DNA of 64,000 nucleotides from Phlebotomus papatasi (taxonomy: Eukaryota; Arthropoda; Insecta; Diptera; Psychodidae): positions 42,346,627-42,410,626 of the forward strand of contig NC_077223.1 in NCBI RefSeq assembly GCF_024763615.1, written 5' to 3'. A program made the position numbers and the translations under genes. The notes beneath the pieces were generated by a model. That model did not search any database. It was given only the letters and a program-made list of their open reading frames with translations, and was not told the origin of the DNA. This document shows positions 1-9,813 of this stretch, piece after piece. How positions within the stretch are numbered: position 1 is the first letter of the stretch; the number at the start of each line of letters is the position of its first letter.

Positions 1-161
1 ACTTGACTTGGATTTTTTTACAAATTTTTATTGCGTTTGTTTAAGTTGTGTTATCAGGGCTAAATCGATAAAGGTTTATTGAGTTGTATTAGCCGGTTAA
101 AATCCCGAAAATACCGAATTCAAACGCAATAAAAATTTGTAAAAAAAATCCAAGTCAAGTG
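1..161. repeat. Fold-back (inverted repeat) with 40-bp arms
   Basis: Bases 1-40 reappear as a near-perfect reverse complement at about 121-160, separated by an 80-bp spacer. The window begins inside or exactly at the left arm, so the element may extend further left. This looks like a small palindromic MITE or the end of a larger element. No protein is encoded. Confidence 0.7.
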
Positions 162-964
162 GGAAAATAACGTTAAAAAATGAGTGTAATGTGTAAATTT
201 TAATGAAAAAGTTAAATATGACGTCATCGGATTCTGAGAAGTGGTGGGGGGATATAGAGGTGTGGGAGGGGAGGGGGTGGGTACCCAGTACAATTGGTGT
301 ATGTGCATTTTGTCCGAGATGAAATGCGACCTTCTCAGGTCGGGCCCAAATTTTGGATCTACACGTTTTTGACACTCATAAATCAAGAATATGTGCGCTA
401 AAAACGATTTTCGTGGATTCTACAGGAGAGGTTTGAAACATGTCCATGCAAAAGGAAAATCTCCAATTTCATTTTTTTTTGTTGCAAATGATGCTTTTCC
501 AGGAAATCATTCCGGAATTTAGTATTTTTATTAAAAAAAGATCCTAATTTCACGTGTGCAGAGGATCATATTTCAACTGGGAATGGATTTTTTCCAAGAA
601 AAGTTGCGATCGTGTAAGTGTATTTTACTAGGGCCATCAAGTCTTGTTCGAAACATGTCCTAGTGCACACAAAGAAGGAAAATCTCAAATTTCATCTTTT
701 TATCACGTATGGTGTTTTTCCAGTAAAATATCGTACAATTTTGAAACTTTTATGAGACATTTTTCATTGCACATGTGAAAAATAATATTTCAATTTCGCA
801 ATGTTGGATAATTTTTTAAGTGATGCATAACTTGAACTGGATATTTCAACCAAGTGTGTAAAATTGTTGTTATTCTATAATCGACAGTCAAACCAATAAG
901 TTTGTTTTACGAAAGATAGGCCAAGCTAATTCACGGAGAATACATATTTCGGATACACAATAAC
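162..964. other. Gene-free stretch with G-rich run and a diverged tandem duplication
   Basis: A G-rich run lies at about 239-286. Two diverged copies of a roughly 110-bp block follow, at about 430-540 and 645-745. Each starts with GAAACATGTCC, then has AAGGAAAATCTC, an ATTTCAT stretch and TTTTTCCAG. The rest is AT-rich upstream sequence of the gene starting at 965. The open frames on the minus strand at 97-386 are accidental. Confidence 0.5.
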
Positions 965-1445
965 ATGGTGAGTTCCATATTTTTGAATAAAGAAATTCAC
1001 AAAAATTATATTTGGCGAAACTGTTTTGCAGTTTTTGATAAATCATAATCCTACGAAAGAAGAAGCTGAGAAAATTTTGGAAAGATTTACACGAAAAAGA
1101 CCACATTCCGATGACCCGCCATCTTGGATAGAAGAAATTTTAAATAAAATGGAACGTGACATAGCTTCTGAGAAGTTACACAAAATTCAAAGGAGTGAGG
1201 TAGAGGAGTCTAACAAAGAAGTTGAAGATCAACTCATGTGTAAAAGAAAAGATAAGCTCACAGAAAAATACTTTGAAAAACAGGAGAAAAATCTTTACCT
1301 TGTAGAATATGTGACTGATTCAGAAGGAGATCAAGTACCTGGGGAAGATTTTTTATCTGATTTTGAGGAACAAACGTTATATTATTCTAGGAAACCTGCT
1401 TCAGATCATGTATATTCATCTGAAAATTCTAGTAGTGATGTATAA
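965..1445 (+). CDS. Hypothetical acidic, glutamate/lysine-rich protein, two exons
   Basis: I do not recognise this protein. The model joins 965..967 and 1032..1445. The ATG at 965 is followed directly by a strong donor (ATG|GTGAGT), and a 64-nt intron ends in CTGTTTTGCAG, so exon 1 contributes only the start codon. Splicing gives a protein of about 138 residues beginning MFLINHNPTKEEAEK. The unspliced frame has no ATG, which supports the intron. The middle is rich in Glu and Lys and probably helical or coiled. The last 40 residues are acidic and serine-rich (ends SSENSSSDV) and likely disordered. There is no signal peptide or membrane segment. An AATAAA lies about 18 nt after the stop, at 1463-1468. 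The RING gene follows on the same strand 173 bp downstream. A viral-derived or fast-evolving small regulatory protein is possible, but this is conjecture. Confidence 0.6.
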
Positions 1446-1618
1446 TTTTCTATATCATTTGCAATAAAAAGTTAAAAGTATAAATTTAGAGCGTTTTTAA
1501 CCCAAAAATCCCTCTCCCTTTTCTTTCTTTCGTTGAAAATTGTTCACTACAAACATTTTTCACAATTATTTAACATGGTGTATCTTTAAAAAATCACTCA
1601 GAAAAAATCTATATCGCA

Positions 1619-2116
1619 ATGAGTACGCACAGCTTGAGACAATTAGCAGAAGCTTTGGCAAAAGAAAAATCAGAGTCTGATTTGGTGCAATTTATTTTAC
1701 ATAAAAAGACAATTGCACAAATGATCGACCTACTTTATGAAAACAAAAATGAGATTTTACGTCGCGGTGTAGTGGAAAAAATTTCAAGAAAAATGAAAAA
1801 TGGAAAAAGCATGACTATTTTGGAGAAAAAACAATTGATGGTACAATTCTTTAACACTAATGATGAAAATACAATTGATAATTTGTTCGAGATATTCTTT
1901 GGCGATCAAATTTTGGATTGTGATAATGTAGAAGCAGAATACGATATTGTACAGCAATCACATAAAATCTGCAAAATATGCTACAACAATGAATACGATA
2001 CCGCTTTCCTACCTTGTGGACACGTTGCTGCTTGTCAAGGATGTGCTTCAAAAACAAGACATTGCCCTATATGCCGAGAGCCATACGTTGAGACTACAAG
2101 AATATATTTCTCGTGA
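1619..2116 (+). CDS. IAP-type C3HC4 RING-finger protein without a BIR domain
   Basis: An intronless 165-residue protein. The C-terminus from residue 118 is an HC-type RING: Cys118, Cys121, Cys133, His135, Cys139, Cys142, Cys149 and Cys152. It is followed by a short tail ending RIYFS, the layout at the extreme C-terminus of inhibitor-of-apoptosis proteins, where this RING is an E3 ubiquitin ligase that also dimerises through the tail. Residues 1-115 are charged and helical, and I see no zinc-binding BIR signature (no CxxC...H...C), so direct caspase binding through BIR is not expected. The start is the first in-frame ATG. AATAAA at 2182-2187 lies about 65 nt beyond the stop. Viral and cellular IAPs carry such RINGs; a BIR-less version could act as a dominant modifier or a ligase with another substrate. 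RING assignment is firm, function inferred. Confidence 0.85.
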   Translation: MSTHSLRQLAEALAKEKSESDLVQFILHKKTIAQMIDLLYENKNEILRRGVVEKISRKMKNGKSMTILEKKQLMVQFFNTNDENTIDNLFEIFFGDQILDCDNVEAEYDIVQQSHKICKICYNNEYDTAFLPCGHVAACQGCASKTRHCPICREPYVETTRIYFS

Positions 2117-2937
2117 AGAAAACAAAAAATGAAGTCAAGATTTTTTTTGTGTAATGAAAAACTACAACCGACTAAGTTATAAATAAAATTGATTGTAAAA
2201 CAATGAAATGAGTTTTCTTTCGCATCTGATCAAAGTATCATTATTTTTTTTTGTTTTTATGATGCCATCAACATGAGGAATCATGTTAATTGTTTAAAAG
2301 TAGTTGTATGCAATCGAGTAGATTTTGTCAAAGAAGTTCGATACAATCATTTTTGATTGTGCTATAAAATGTAATTAAAACAATCCTGCTAATGCTGCAA
2401 AGAAAAAATCAGATTACGTTGAGAAAAAATGTCAGACGCCACTTTGAAGATTTTTTTTCACGTGAAAAAAATATTTTGATGAAGAAAAAATGCAAGATGA
2501 TAAAAAATATGATATCTCTCTGCAGATTTTTTTATGTTGGTAAAATTTTTCAGTGCATTTTCATATTGATTTTTTTCATGATGCATCAATGAAACATGTC
2601 GTGTTTTTCTTGATGCATAGATGAAACATTGTGTGATGTTGAAATAATTGATTGTAAAACAATTTCTTTTCACAACAAGACAAAATTCTCACAAATAATT
2701 TTATTTCATTGACTTTAATCTTGCTCACATAGCAAATGTTGAGATGAAAAGGGAATGTTGGTATAGATAAATATTGGCATAATGTATAACCCTGTGCAAT
2801 TGAAGTTTCATTTTTTTCTTCTTTCTTCTTATCTTAAGAGGATTCAGATTGCAAATATACAAGATTAAAACAATTTACATTTACGTTTTCTCATCTTTAT
2901 ATTTGACATCATTTGATTTTTATACACATGTTACATT
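2117..2937. other. Intergenic region between convergent genes, with short repeated motifs
   Basis: No gene is supported. It holds the 3' end of the RING gene and, on the other strand, a candidate poly(A) signal (TTTATT on the plus strand near 2700) for the gene at 2938-3681. The phrase ATTGATTGTAAAACAAT occurs at about 2188 and again at about 2646. A tandem pair of about 35 bp, each with TGATGCAT followed by ATGAAACAT, lies at about 2579-2640. Confidence 0.5.
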
Positions 2938-3681
2938 TTAAGAAATATTTGATTTACTTGCTACAAAAGGAATTTCATGAAACAGGCGAAAATAATTGAC
3001 TGGTGGATCAAAAGTATTGCTGTTTGAAAAATTAGAATTTTCCAATCTTTGCACACCTAAAGATTTACGAGCATTGCTGTATCTCTCAAAATATTCTTGT
3101 ACATACCACTGTACAGAAGTATTGTAAATCAAAGTTGCATTTATAAATTCAGAAAGTAACATTAATTTGTCAAATTCTGAAATATTTAGGGATAGACGAT
3201 CATTTCCATCATTTTGACTGAGAATAAGTAGTTCGGAATTTTCCACAGCGCAGTAACTACTAATGTTCACGCAGTTGTCAAGTTGAATGTTCAGCAATTC
3301 CAGTTCCATGTTGGCATCATCCTTTCCAGCATCCTCTCCCAATAATTTCCTTAAAGTTTGTTCATTGGCACAGAACGTTGTCCATGTATTTTGGGTGAAT
3401 TCTACAGCGTCAATTCCATCCCAGTAGCTTACGGCACATATTTTAGCAACTGGTGAAAAATTCTCTGGAGAAAACCCGATCGTGATAAACAATGTACATG
3501 TTCGATTTAGAAAGTAGGTGTATGCATTCAGTAGTTCAGGAGTTGTATTTTGTTGTCGATTTCTTGCATATTGTTCCTCATCCTTTCGAAGTTCCTCAGC
3601 AGGATCAAGATTATATTTGTTGAAGTGCTGCTTTGCCTTCATTACATTTGGAACTTGATGTGATCTTTCTTTTGTCTCCAT
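2938..3681 (-). CDS. Hypothetical protein, about 247 aa, intronless
   Basis: A single open frame on the minus strand. I start it at the ATG at 3681 (AAAATGG context), giving 247 residues; the frame is open for 19 more codons upstream, but that extension begins only with GTG. The protein opens with a charged helical region (PAEELRKDEEQYARNRQ), then mixed hydrophobic and beta-like segments (LFITIGFSPENFSPVAKICA; YWDGIDAVEFTQ), and ends in a Phe/Asn-rich tail. The segment LSLNISEFDKLMLLSEFIN resembles the strand-helix end of PC4-like single-stranded-DNA-binding folds, a weak analogy I cannot test. No signal peptide or membrane helix. It converges on the RING gene. Compactness and lack of introns would fit a gene of viral or mobile origin, but nothing proves it. 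Confidence 0.6.
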   Translation of the reverse strand: METKERSHQVPNVMKAKQHFNKYNLDPAEELRKDEEQYARNRQQNTTPELLNAYTYFLNRTCTLFITIGFSPENFSPVAKICAVSYWDGIDAVEFTQNTWTTFCANEQTLRKLLGEDAGKDDANMELELLNIQLDNCVNISSYCAVENSELLILSQNDGNDRLSLNISEFDKLMLLSEFINATLIYNTSVQWYVQEYFERYSNARKSLGVQRLENSNFSNSNTFDPPVNYFRLFHEIPFVASKSNIS

Positions 3682-5554
3682 ATTTTCAGATAAGTTATTT
3701 TGTGATTTATCACTTTTCACTAAGAAAATGTCTTCCACTCATCAATAAATCAGGGATACAAATGAGACTTTTTTTCCAATGTTCAAATTCCTATAAAATA
3801 TTTTAGGATCTTTTGATCGTACTGACGAAATTTCCCGAGAAAATTATGCAAACGTATGCAAAATGTTTGTTTCATACACGATGAAACATGTTTGGACATG
3901 TCATGTCATGTTCATATCTCAGAATAAAGTCTAGAGGTAAGATGCGAGGGGCAAACAGAACATTTTTCTAAATAAAAAGTGAAGTTACTTTTTTTTAAAT
4001 TGTTTTTCAATATAATAAATAAAATTTTGTTAACATTTATTCAGGGGAGGATGAAGCTTTACGGTCAAGAACTAAAATTAATAGTATTCAGTGATGAAGT
4101 GCTAGTGAGTGCAAAGCTAAATTTCTTTTATCAGTGTAAGAACGCAATGTTTGACTTTATTTTAGTGAGTATCGCTTGAATTTTATTTTTTATGCCTATT
4201 CTACTGAGAGTCATCTTAAAAAAAATTGATCTTCTACTAAAGAAAGAGGATTTCATCTTCTATTTTGTGATATGTGTCACAGAAATATACATAAATTTGA
4301 TAATGAGTCATCAATGAAAAATGCATAAGTTAATTCAGCATCCCAGGTACCTAATTATAGAAGTGTATACAACATTTCATTCATAAAAATCAATTTTGTA
4401 TGAAAAGTTGGTTCCTATTTTATTTTACTCTGCTGACATTTCTCCACATAATCAAATTCTTAGGTAAATATTGTACATATATTTACAGATTTTTTCATAT
4501 TTGCTAAATTATAATAAGAGAAAACACAAATCAATAATTCACTTTGAATAATTTTGTTCTGTAATGTTGTAAAAATTCTCTAATGTCAGAGAAAAAGAAC
4601 ATTGTAATACAAAGTTATGAGAAATCTAACACTTTTTACATACTTTCCCACTTGCGATCAAGAGAGTTAAATGATTCATACACAAGACAAGAAATTTTGC
4701 CCACATTGACATTTTTTCATTCATCTTTTAATTCTTTTATTTTATGCATGATACAGGAGTGCAAATTTCGAATAATCCCGCACAACTGCATAAAAATGCA
4801 TACCAACATCTTTGATCATCAGTTTGTTTATTTGAAAATTGAGGATCTGAAACTAAGATTCTTGAAATTTCATGGCAGTCACCATCTGCAATAAGCAGAA
4901 ATTCAATAAATTTCACGAAATTTATCACTTCTAATCTGAAATCACTGAACGAAAAATATTTTTTTAGACAAATTGCATAAAAATCGTTTGATCATATCAT
5001 CAAGAGATGTGAGTGATGTGAGATACAATCATGTAAGTGGAAAAGTATGATATTTTTCGGTAATTTATGTTACAATTTAAATAAAAAAGACAACTATTGC
5101 AAACAATATTGAAATACGCAAGCTCAAAAGTTGCATGCTTTGAAAAAAAAACTGTTTACATGCAAATCTCAACTCAATGACGTTATTCGTTCAATATCCA
5201 ATGAAAATGGTTTAAATTGCATGACGGCATCAACATCTTGCTGTTCAATAACCAATGAAAATTATTGATAGTTCTTATCGCCAGTAAAATTAGTGAATAT
5301 TGCGAAATTCCACTCAATTTGTCAATTATCTTGCGCACTGCAAGACATTTTTTTCCATGTTGCTTCATTCATCTGAAGGAATCAAATTGTCGCGCAAAGA
5401 CTCATATAAATAGTCTCACCCATATGGTCTCGAGCGCGCGAAAAGGTCTCATATTGCATTTGCATTTTTCCACACTTGGACAGTGCATACAAGCCAGAGA
5501 CTATAGAGAATCCCGCTTACTGCATAGGAAAGACTTCTGACGAACCTTCTATCA
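3682..5554. other. Gene-free AT-rich stretch with one marginal ORF
   Basis: An ATGAAACATG motif with overlapping ACATGTCATGTCATG lies at about 3878-3912, within 200 bp of the minus-strand gene's start. A 103-codon plus-strand frame at 4583-4894 starts with ATG but has no recognisable domain, and a good splice acceptor (TTTTATGCATGATACAG) falls inside it near 4755, so it may be accidental or part of an unseen spliced transcript. Nothing else is supported. Confidence 0.4.
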
Positions 5555-5629
5555 TGCCACAATGGCACAATGGATAAGGTATTGGACTCGCAACCGAGAG
5601 GTCCGGGGATCAATTCTTAGGCATGGCAG
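5555..5629 (+). pseudogene. tRNA-like sequence (tRNA pseudogene or SINE head)
   Basis: It has a recognisable box A (TGGCACAATGGA) and a degraded box B (GGATCAATTCT) at tRNA spacing. The outer ends TGCCA and TGGCA can pair as part of an acceptor stem. The anticodon loop reads roughly CTCGCAA, but the anticodon and T stems pair poorly and the box B C-G-A core is damaged. It is therefore a decayed tRNA or the head of a tRNA-derived SINE rather than a working tRNA gene. Confidence 0.45.
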
Positions 5630-5835
5630 ATCTTTTCCCATATAAATTGTATAGGGAGAAAAAAAATTACATGAAATTAGAGTCCACCAGTAATTTCCGT
5701 TAATTCAAATATTCAAAATGACCATCAAAAAGCGCGCAATATCAAAAAGTTCAAAGTTCCAAAAAGTTCAAGATGGCCGTCTCAAATCTCACAAAAAGTT
5801 CAATATGGACTCTGAAACGATTTACATTCAAACTC

Positions 5836-5966
5836 TAAACTCCGTGACGTCACTAACAGCATTCTGCTCCATAACATCATAGTGCTCAATCACATCATCG
5901 TGCTCAATCACATCATTGTGCTCCATCACATCATCGTGCTCAATCACATCATTGTGCTCCATATTC
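5836..5966. repeat. 18-bp minisatellite
   Basis: About five imperfect copies of an 18-bp unit, TGCTCAATCACATCATCG, run head to tail from about 5878 to 5962, preceded at 5841 by TGACGTCAC. The in-frame translation is merely repetitive and no gene is inferred. Confidence 0.85.
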
Positions 5967-6000
5967 ACTTAAAATTTAAGTTAAAAATCAAAAATGTGAG

Positions 6001-6050
6001 GAGCGGGGAGGGGGGAGCGGGGAGGGGGAGCGGGGGGGAGCAGGGGATTG
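6001..6050 (+). repeat. G-rich tract with G-quadruplex potential
   Basis: A run of GAGCGGGGAGGGGG-type units with at least six blocks of four or more G. This is sharply unlike the AT-rich surroundings. It lies directly after the minisatellite and before two TGACGTC motifs. Confidence 0.75.
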
Positions 6051-7342
6051 GCCTGATGGTAGCACATCGACCAGAGCCCCCACCCTCTGTGACGTCGCCA
6101 ACATCATCGTGCGCAATCATGACGTCAGCCACATCATTCTGCGCGCACGCCCATTTGAATCAGCGACTATGCTATTTACATCACTCTGCGCAATCCTTAC
6201 TACTTATAGCCCTTCTTTCTTCGACTCCTTCAGAGTGAATCAGTCGCCAACTTAAGATTTGTATAAGGGATATCCTTTGTCTAATTATGCAATTTTCATT
6301 TGGATTCACGTACAAAGACTACTCCCAAAAAAAAGTCTCGTATCTCAATCTCTTATTTTCTTCTGCCGAATTGGAAATTTTCTTCGCGGCGGGAAATTGA
6401 CATTTGAAAAGTTGATTGACACTCTCCCTTCCACAAAATTGATTGGCTGCGTTGGACCATGTTTGAGCACGATTAAGTGCCTGTTCATCAAAATTACACT
6501 CTTGTCACGAAACGATGAAAGATGAGTGTGTTGGATTTTCTGAAAAATGTGATTACACAGAAAATCGTGCCACACGTTTTCCTTCATCGATTTATTGTAA
6601 AAGAATAATAGTTGCGAAGGAAATTCTTGAGATGCTCTTAAATTCTTAAGAATCATGTTGCAGAAGGTAATTGGTAAAAGGCAGTGAATATGTAATTTTT
6701 AAAAAATCATTTTTGAGGTGACAATCCAATATTCAGAATCGATAGCTTCACTTTACCTTATTCTAATTATTAAATCACTTTTTAATAAAAATCAAATGTT
6801 CAGGTAATACAATTAATTGTTTTGATTTCGTTCTTCCGATTACTTATTACCGAAATAAATGAAAGGCATTAAGTAAAATATTTCCATTATTCTTTTGATC
6901 ATTTTTACTATTTCCAACTTGAAAGATTGATTGATTTTTTAGGGAATACATTTTCACTACGTAATAAAAACAATCAAAATTAGAGAAATTCACTGAAATT
7001 GTGAGATTTTTCTAGAAGAAAACTCACACTTAATGTCGTTGAAGTTTTCTTCGTATTTTAATTTTCAAAGTTCTAATTGCAAAATTCTCGAAAGTTCAAC
7101 AAAATCTCACGATATTTTTTTCACCATGTTCTCTCTATTATTTTATCATGTTATCTTTTTCAAGGTTTGTATTCCACACTTTTTACGTATACTTTCACAC
7201 AAATATGCCTAATTTAAATAAGCAGTAAGGTAAAATTTTAAAAGCATGTTAAGAAGTCTTTTCTAAACGTGGTATAGGAAAAACTGGAGCACCACGAAAC
7301 CACCAAACACTTCAATTTTTAAGCGACTTATAGACATTTATA
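6051..7342. other. Gene-free stretch
   Basis: TGACGTCGCC at about 6090 and TGACGTCAGCC at about 6119 resemble CRE/ATF sites and sit in a relic of the adjacent repeat. Overlapping frames at 6259-6525 (+) and 6345-6656 (-) encode nothing recognisable. The rest to 7342 is AT-rich and without features. Confidence 0.4.
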
Positions 7343-7653
7343 CACTGAGTGAGAGAAGTCCGAAAAAGTGAAAATAACATTCCGGAAATGTTAATTTTAC
7401 CCTTAAGAAGGTGTAAAATTAAGTTTAAAAAATGTTAATATATTTTTACACCTAAAAAGTGTTAAAGTTACGAGGAAAAAAATTATTCGCACCCCCTTTT
7501 TTCTCAAGGGATTAAAGTTACCCTTTTTCATGTTAATTTTACCTTTAAAAAGGTGTAAAATTAACATTACAAAATATTGATATATTTTTACACTTAAAAA
7601 GTGTTAAAGTTATGAGGAAAAAAAGTAAATCGCACTCCCGTTTTTTTTCAGTG
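7343..7653 (+). mobile_element. MITE, CACTGAGA family, copy A
   Basis: Bounded by CACTGAG and its reverse complement, with the family's internal landmarks TCCGAAAAAG, AACATTCCGGAAATG, AAGGTGTAAAATTAA and AAAAGTGTTAAAGTTA. It is longer than the other copies because about 150 bp of the interior is duplicated in tandem. Other copies lie at 45463, 47249, 47499 and 57645. Non-coding. Confidence 0.85.
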
Positions 7654-9386
7654 TTGGCATAAGGATGCTTGTCCAATGAAGAAATGGTCGAGATAGTCCG
7701 AGTAGTTTATAGAAATAAATATTGTGTTTTGTGCTACTCCGTGTTTGACGGTGCCCCAGTTTCCCCTATGTAGGAATAAAAACCCCAAACTTTACCAAGA
7801 TTCATTTACATTTTCTTCAGCCATCTCTGTCTATTTGCCATGAATGAATATCTCTCGTGATGAGTGAGTTATCAAGGGGATGGCGATATTACAATATAAT
7901 AAGAATGAAAGGAATATTCAAATGTTTATATTACTAATGAGAAAATCGTGTAAAGTGAGTTCCGCGAGAACACAGAACTGAGCTCTAGGAATGGCATTAA
8001 GCTCAATTTTTCCTCTCAACCAACTCTAACCCTCGAGGCAATCCCATGGTGGATCACCAAAGTGGCTCCGTGGGACTGGGGAAGGCATTACGATAAAGAA
8101 TAAAACTAAAGCCAAAATGGCATTAAGCTGAGGGTGAGTCCATAGAGATAAAATATTGTTATGGATTGGAGCACAATGAGCCGAACGGTGGGTACAAGAG
8201 GGTGGGGTGGTATGATGATGGAATTTAAATTTGCAATTTCATTTTCAGCTTTTCGCATGACGAGACTTCAATATTGCCACTCTCAAAGATAAATATCCAT
8301 TAATTTAAGTAAAATGTTGAGTTTATATCGATATTCCAATAGGCAAATATGCACCAAAAGCGCTCAAGATAATTGATTTTGTACCAAATCCCAGCGAGGA
8401 CGGGAAAAAGCTTTCGATGGTGTGAGCAGGGAAAACGTAACCCAAAGAATACCATATCGTTGTCAATTTAATCAAAACTAAAGAAATATTAGTGTAGTAT
8501 TTAAGTTGTGGTATTCTTGTTGTTATCTAAAGGAAGAGTAAGGGAAGGTTTTCAGGTTTCGCACACACTCTGACTTCCAACACTTCATACTTTTCCCATA
8601 TCCACAGCTCAGAATATAAAACGAATAACTCGCGAATGGCCAACTTTACAGGAGAGCGTTTTCAAGTTGAAATTTTACATACTAAGTATAGGATTTTTAA
8701 GATTTGAAACCCCTATAACTTTGGGAATAATTGACTTTCCGGTATAATAAGGGAAGATACAGAGTGTCAAGGAGTACCCGAAAAGCGAAAAAAACGAATT
8801 TTGCAAAAAAAATCGACTAATTCGGTTTATATTCTGACAAGTCAACATTCAACAATAAAAATGTAACCGATCAACAAAATCAATGAAACGTCTTACACCT
8901 AACAGACCTAACAGAGTCTGATTCGATGTATCTTTAACTCCACAGACAATAAGGACAAAAATATCCCAAAAACTTAAGACTTTTTTTCGAAAAGTACCAA
9001 TGAATAATAATTTTCACTCTAATGAAAAATATTATGTATGAGTTGTATTTTCTATTTCCAAAATTATTTTGCATTATAAAAAAATTGAAATATAAAAAAA
9101 AATTAATGAAATTTATTCATCAATTCGAAAATCGAAAAATTACTAATTTTTTAACTGAAATATTTACTATATAGTGAATAGCTGAAGATTTGCAAAAATA
9201 TCCTAGATTCCTTCTACCTTCTACTATACGATTACGTACTAATTTCGGCCATAATGATTTTTTCAGAGTAGTAAAGCTCTGTACTAAAAACACTGGCCAA
9301 TATTCTCATGCTTTCATGATAATTTACGTGTGCTGAATCCACTCTTGGATCTCCCAATTGCATACAAACAACTCAAAACAGATTTA
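7654..9386. other. Gene-free stretch
   Basis: No gene is supported. The segment 8010-8220 is richer in G+C than its surroundings and contains a donor-like GAGGGTGAGT near 8136, but no open frame with acceptor continues it. A diverged relative of part of 8850-9060 appears in inverted orientation near 14480-14680, so some of this is old repeat. Confidence 0.35.
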
Positions 9387-9813
9387 GGGTAAGTGTGCCA
9401 AATTCCGGCCAGCTTGTAATTTCAGCCATATTTTTTGTTCCTCGAATTTCCATGAATTTTAGTTTTTGCATTCTCTTGAGAATGTACAATGCAAAAAAAA
9501 AAACAAAAAATGTCGCTTCTACGAGCAAGATGATCTGAAAAAGGCATTGAAAGAATTCTGGAAGGGCAAGGAACTATGAGAATGAAGGTGGCCGAAATAG
9601 ACCACCAATGCTATGTCTACATTTTTATTCATTATAAAATGTATTAAGAATTATTTTAAAGAAAATAAAGATGATAAACTGTCTGCAAAGTTCCAAGCAA
9701 CACTACTTTTAAAAGAGTAACAAAAATATTCAATTTTTATTAAAAATATTACATTTCAAACTCGAGACTTTGTCACTTGCATGCAACTATGCCGAAATTT
9801 GGCACACTTGCCC
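9387..9813 (+). mobile_element. Pogo-like deletion derivative with 27-bp TIRs
   Basis: Ends GGGTAAGTGTGCCAAATTCCGGC and GCCGAAATTTGGCACACTTGCCC are inverted repeats flanked by TA on both sides. Inside, at about 9520-9575, a short frame reads YEQDDLKKALKEFWKGKEL, matching the start of the psq/CENP-B-type helix-turn-helix of pogo transposases. A related longer copy is at 53107-54478. Confidence 0.75.

Noticed and set aside
1574..1618. ATGGTGTATC upstream of the RING gene as a second start-codon-only exon
   Set aside because: The downstream AG would leave an intron of about 20 nt; the ATG at 1619 suffices.
5882..6238. 118-codon plus-strand frame beginning with repeated LNHIIV units
   Set aside because: It is the translation of a minisatellite and a G-rich tract.
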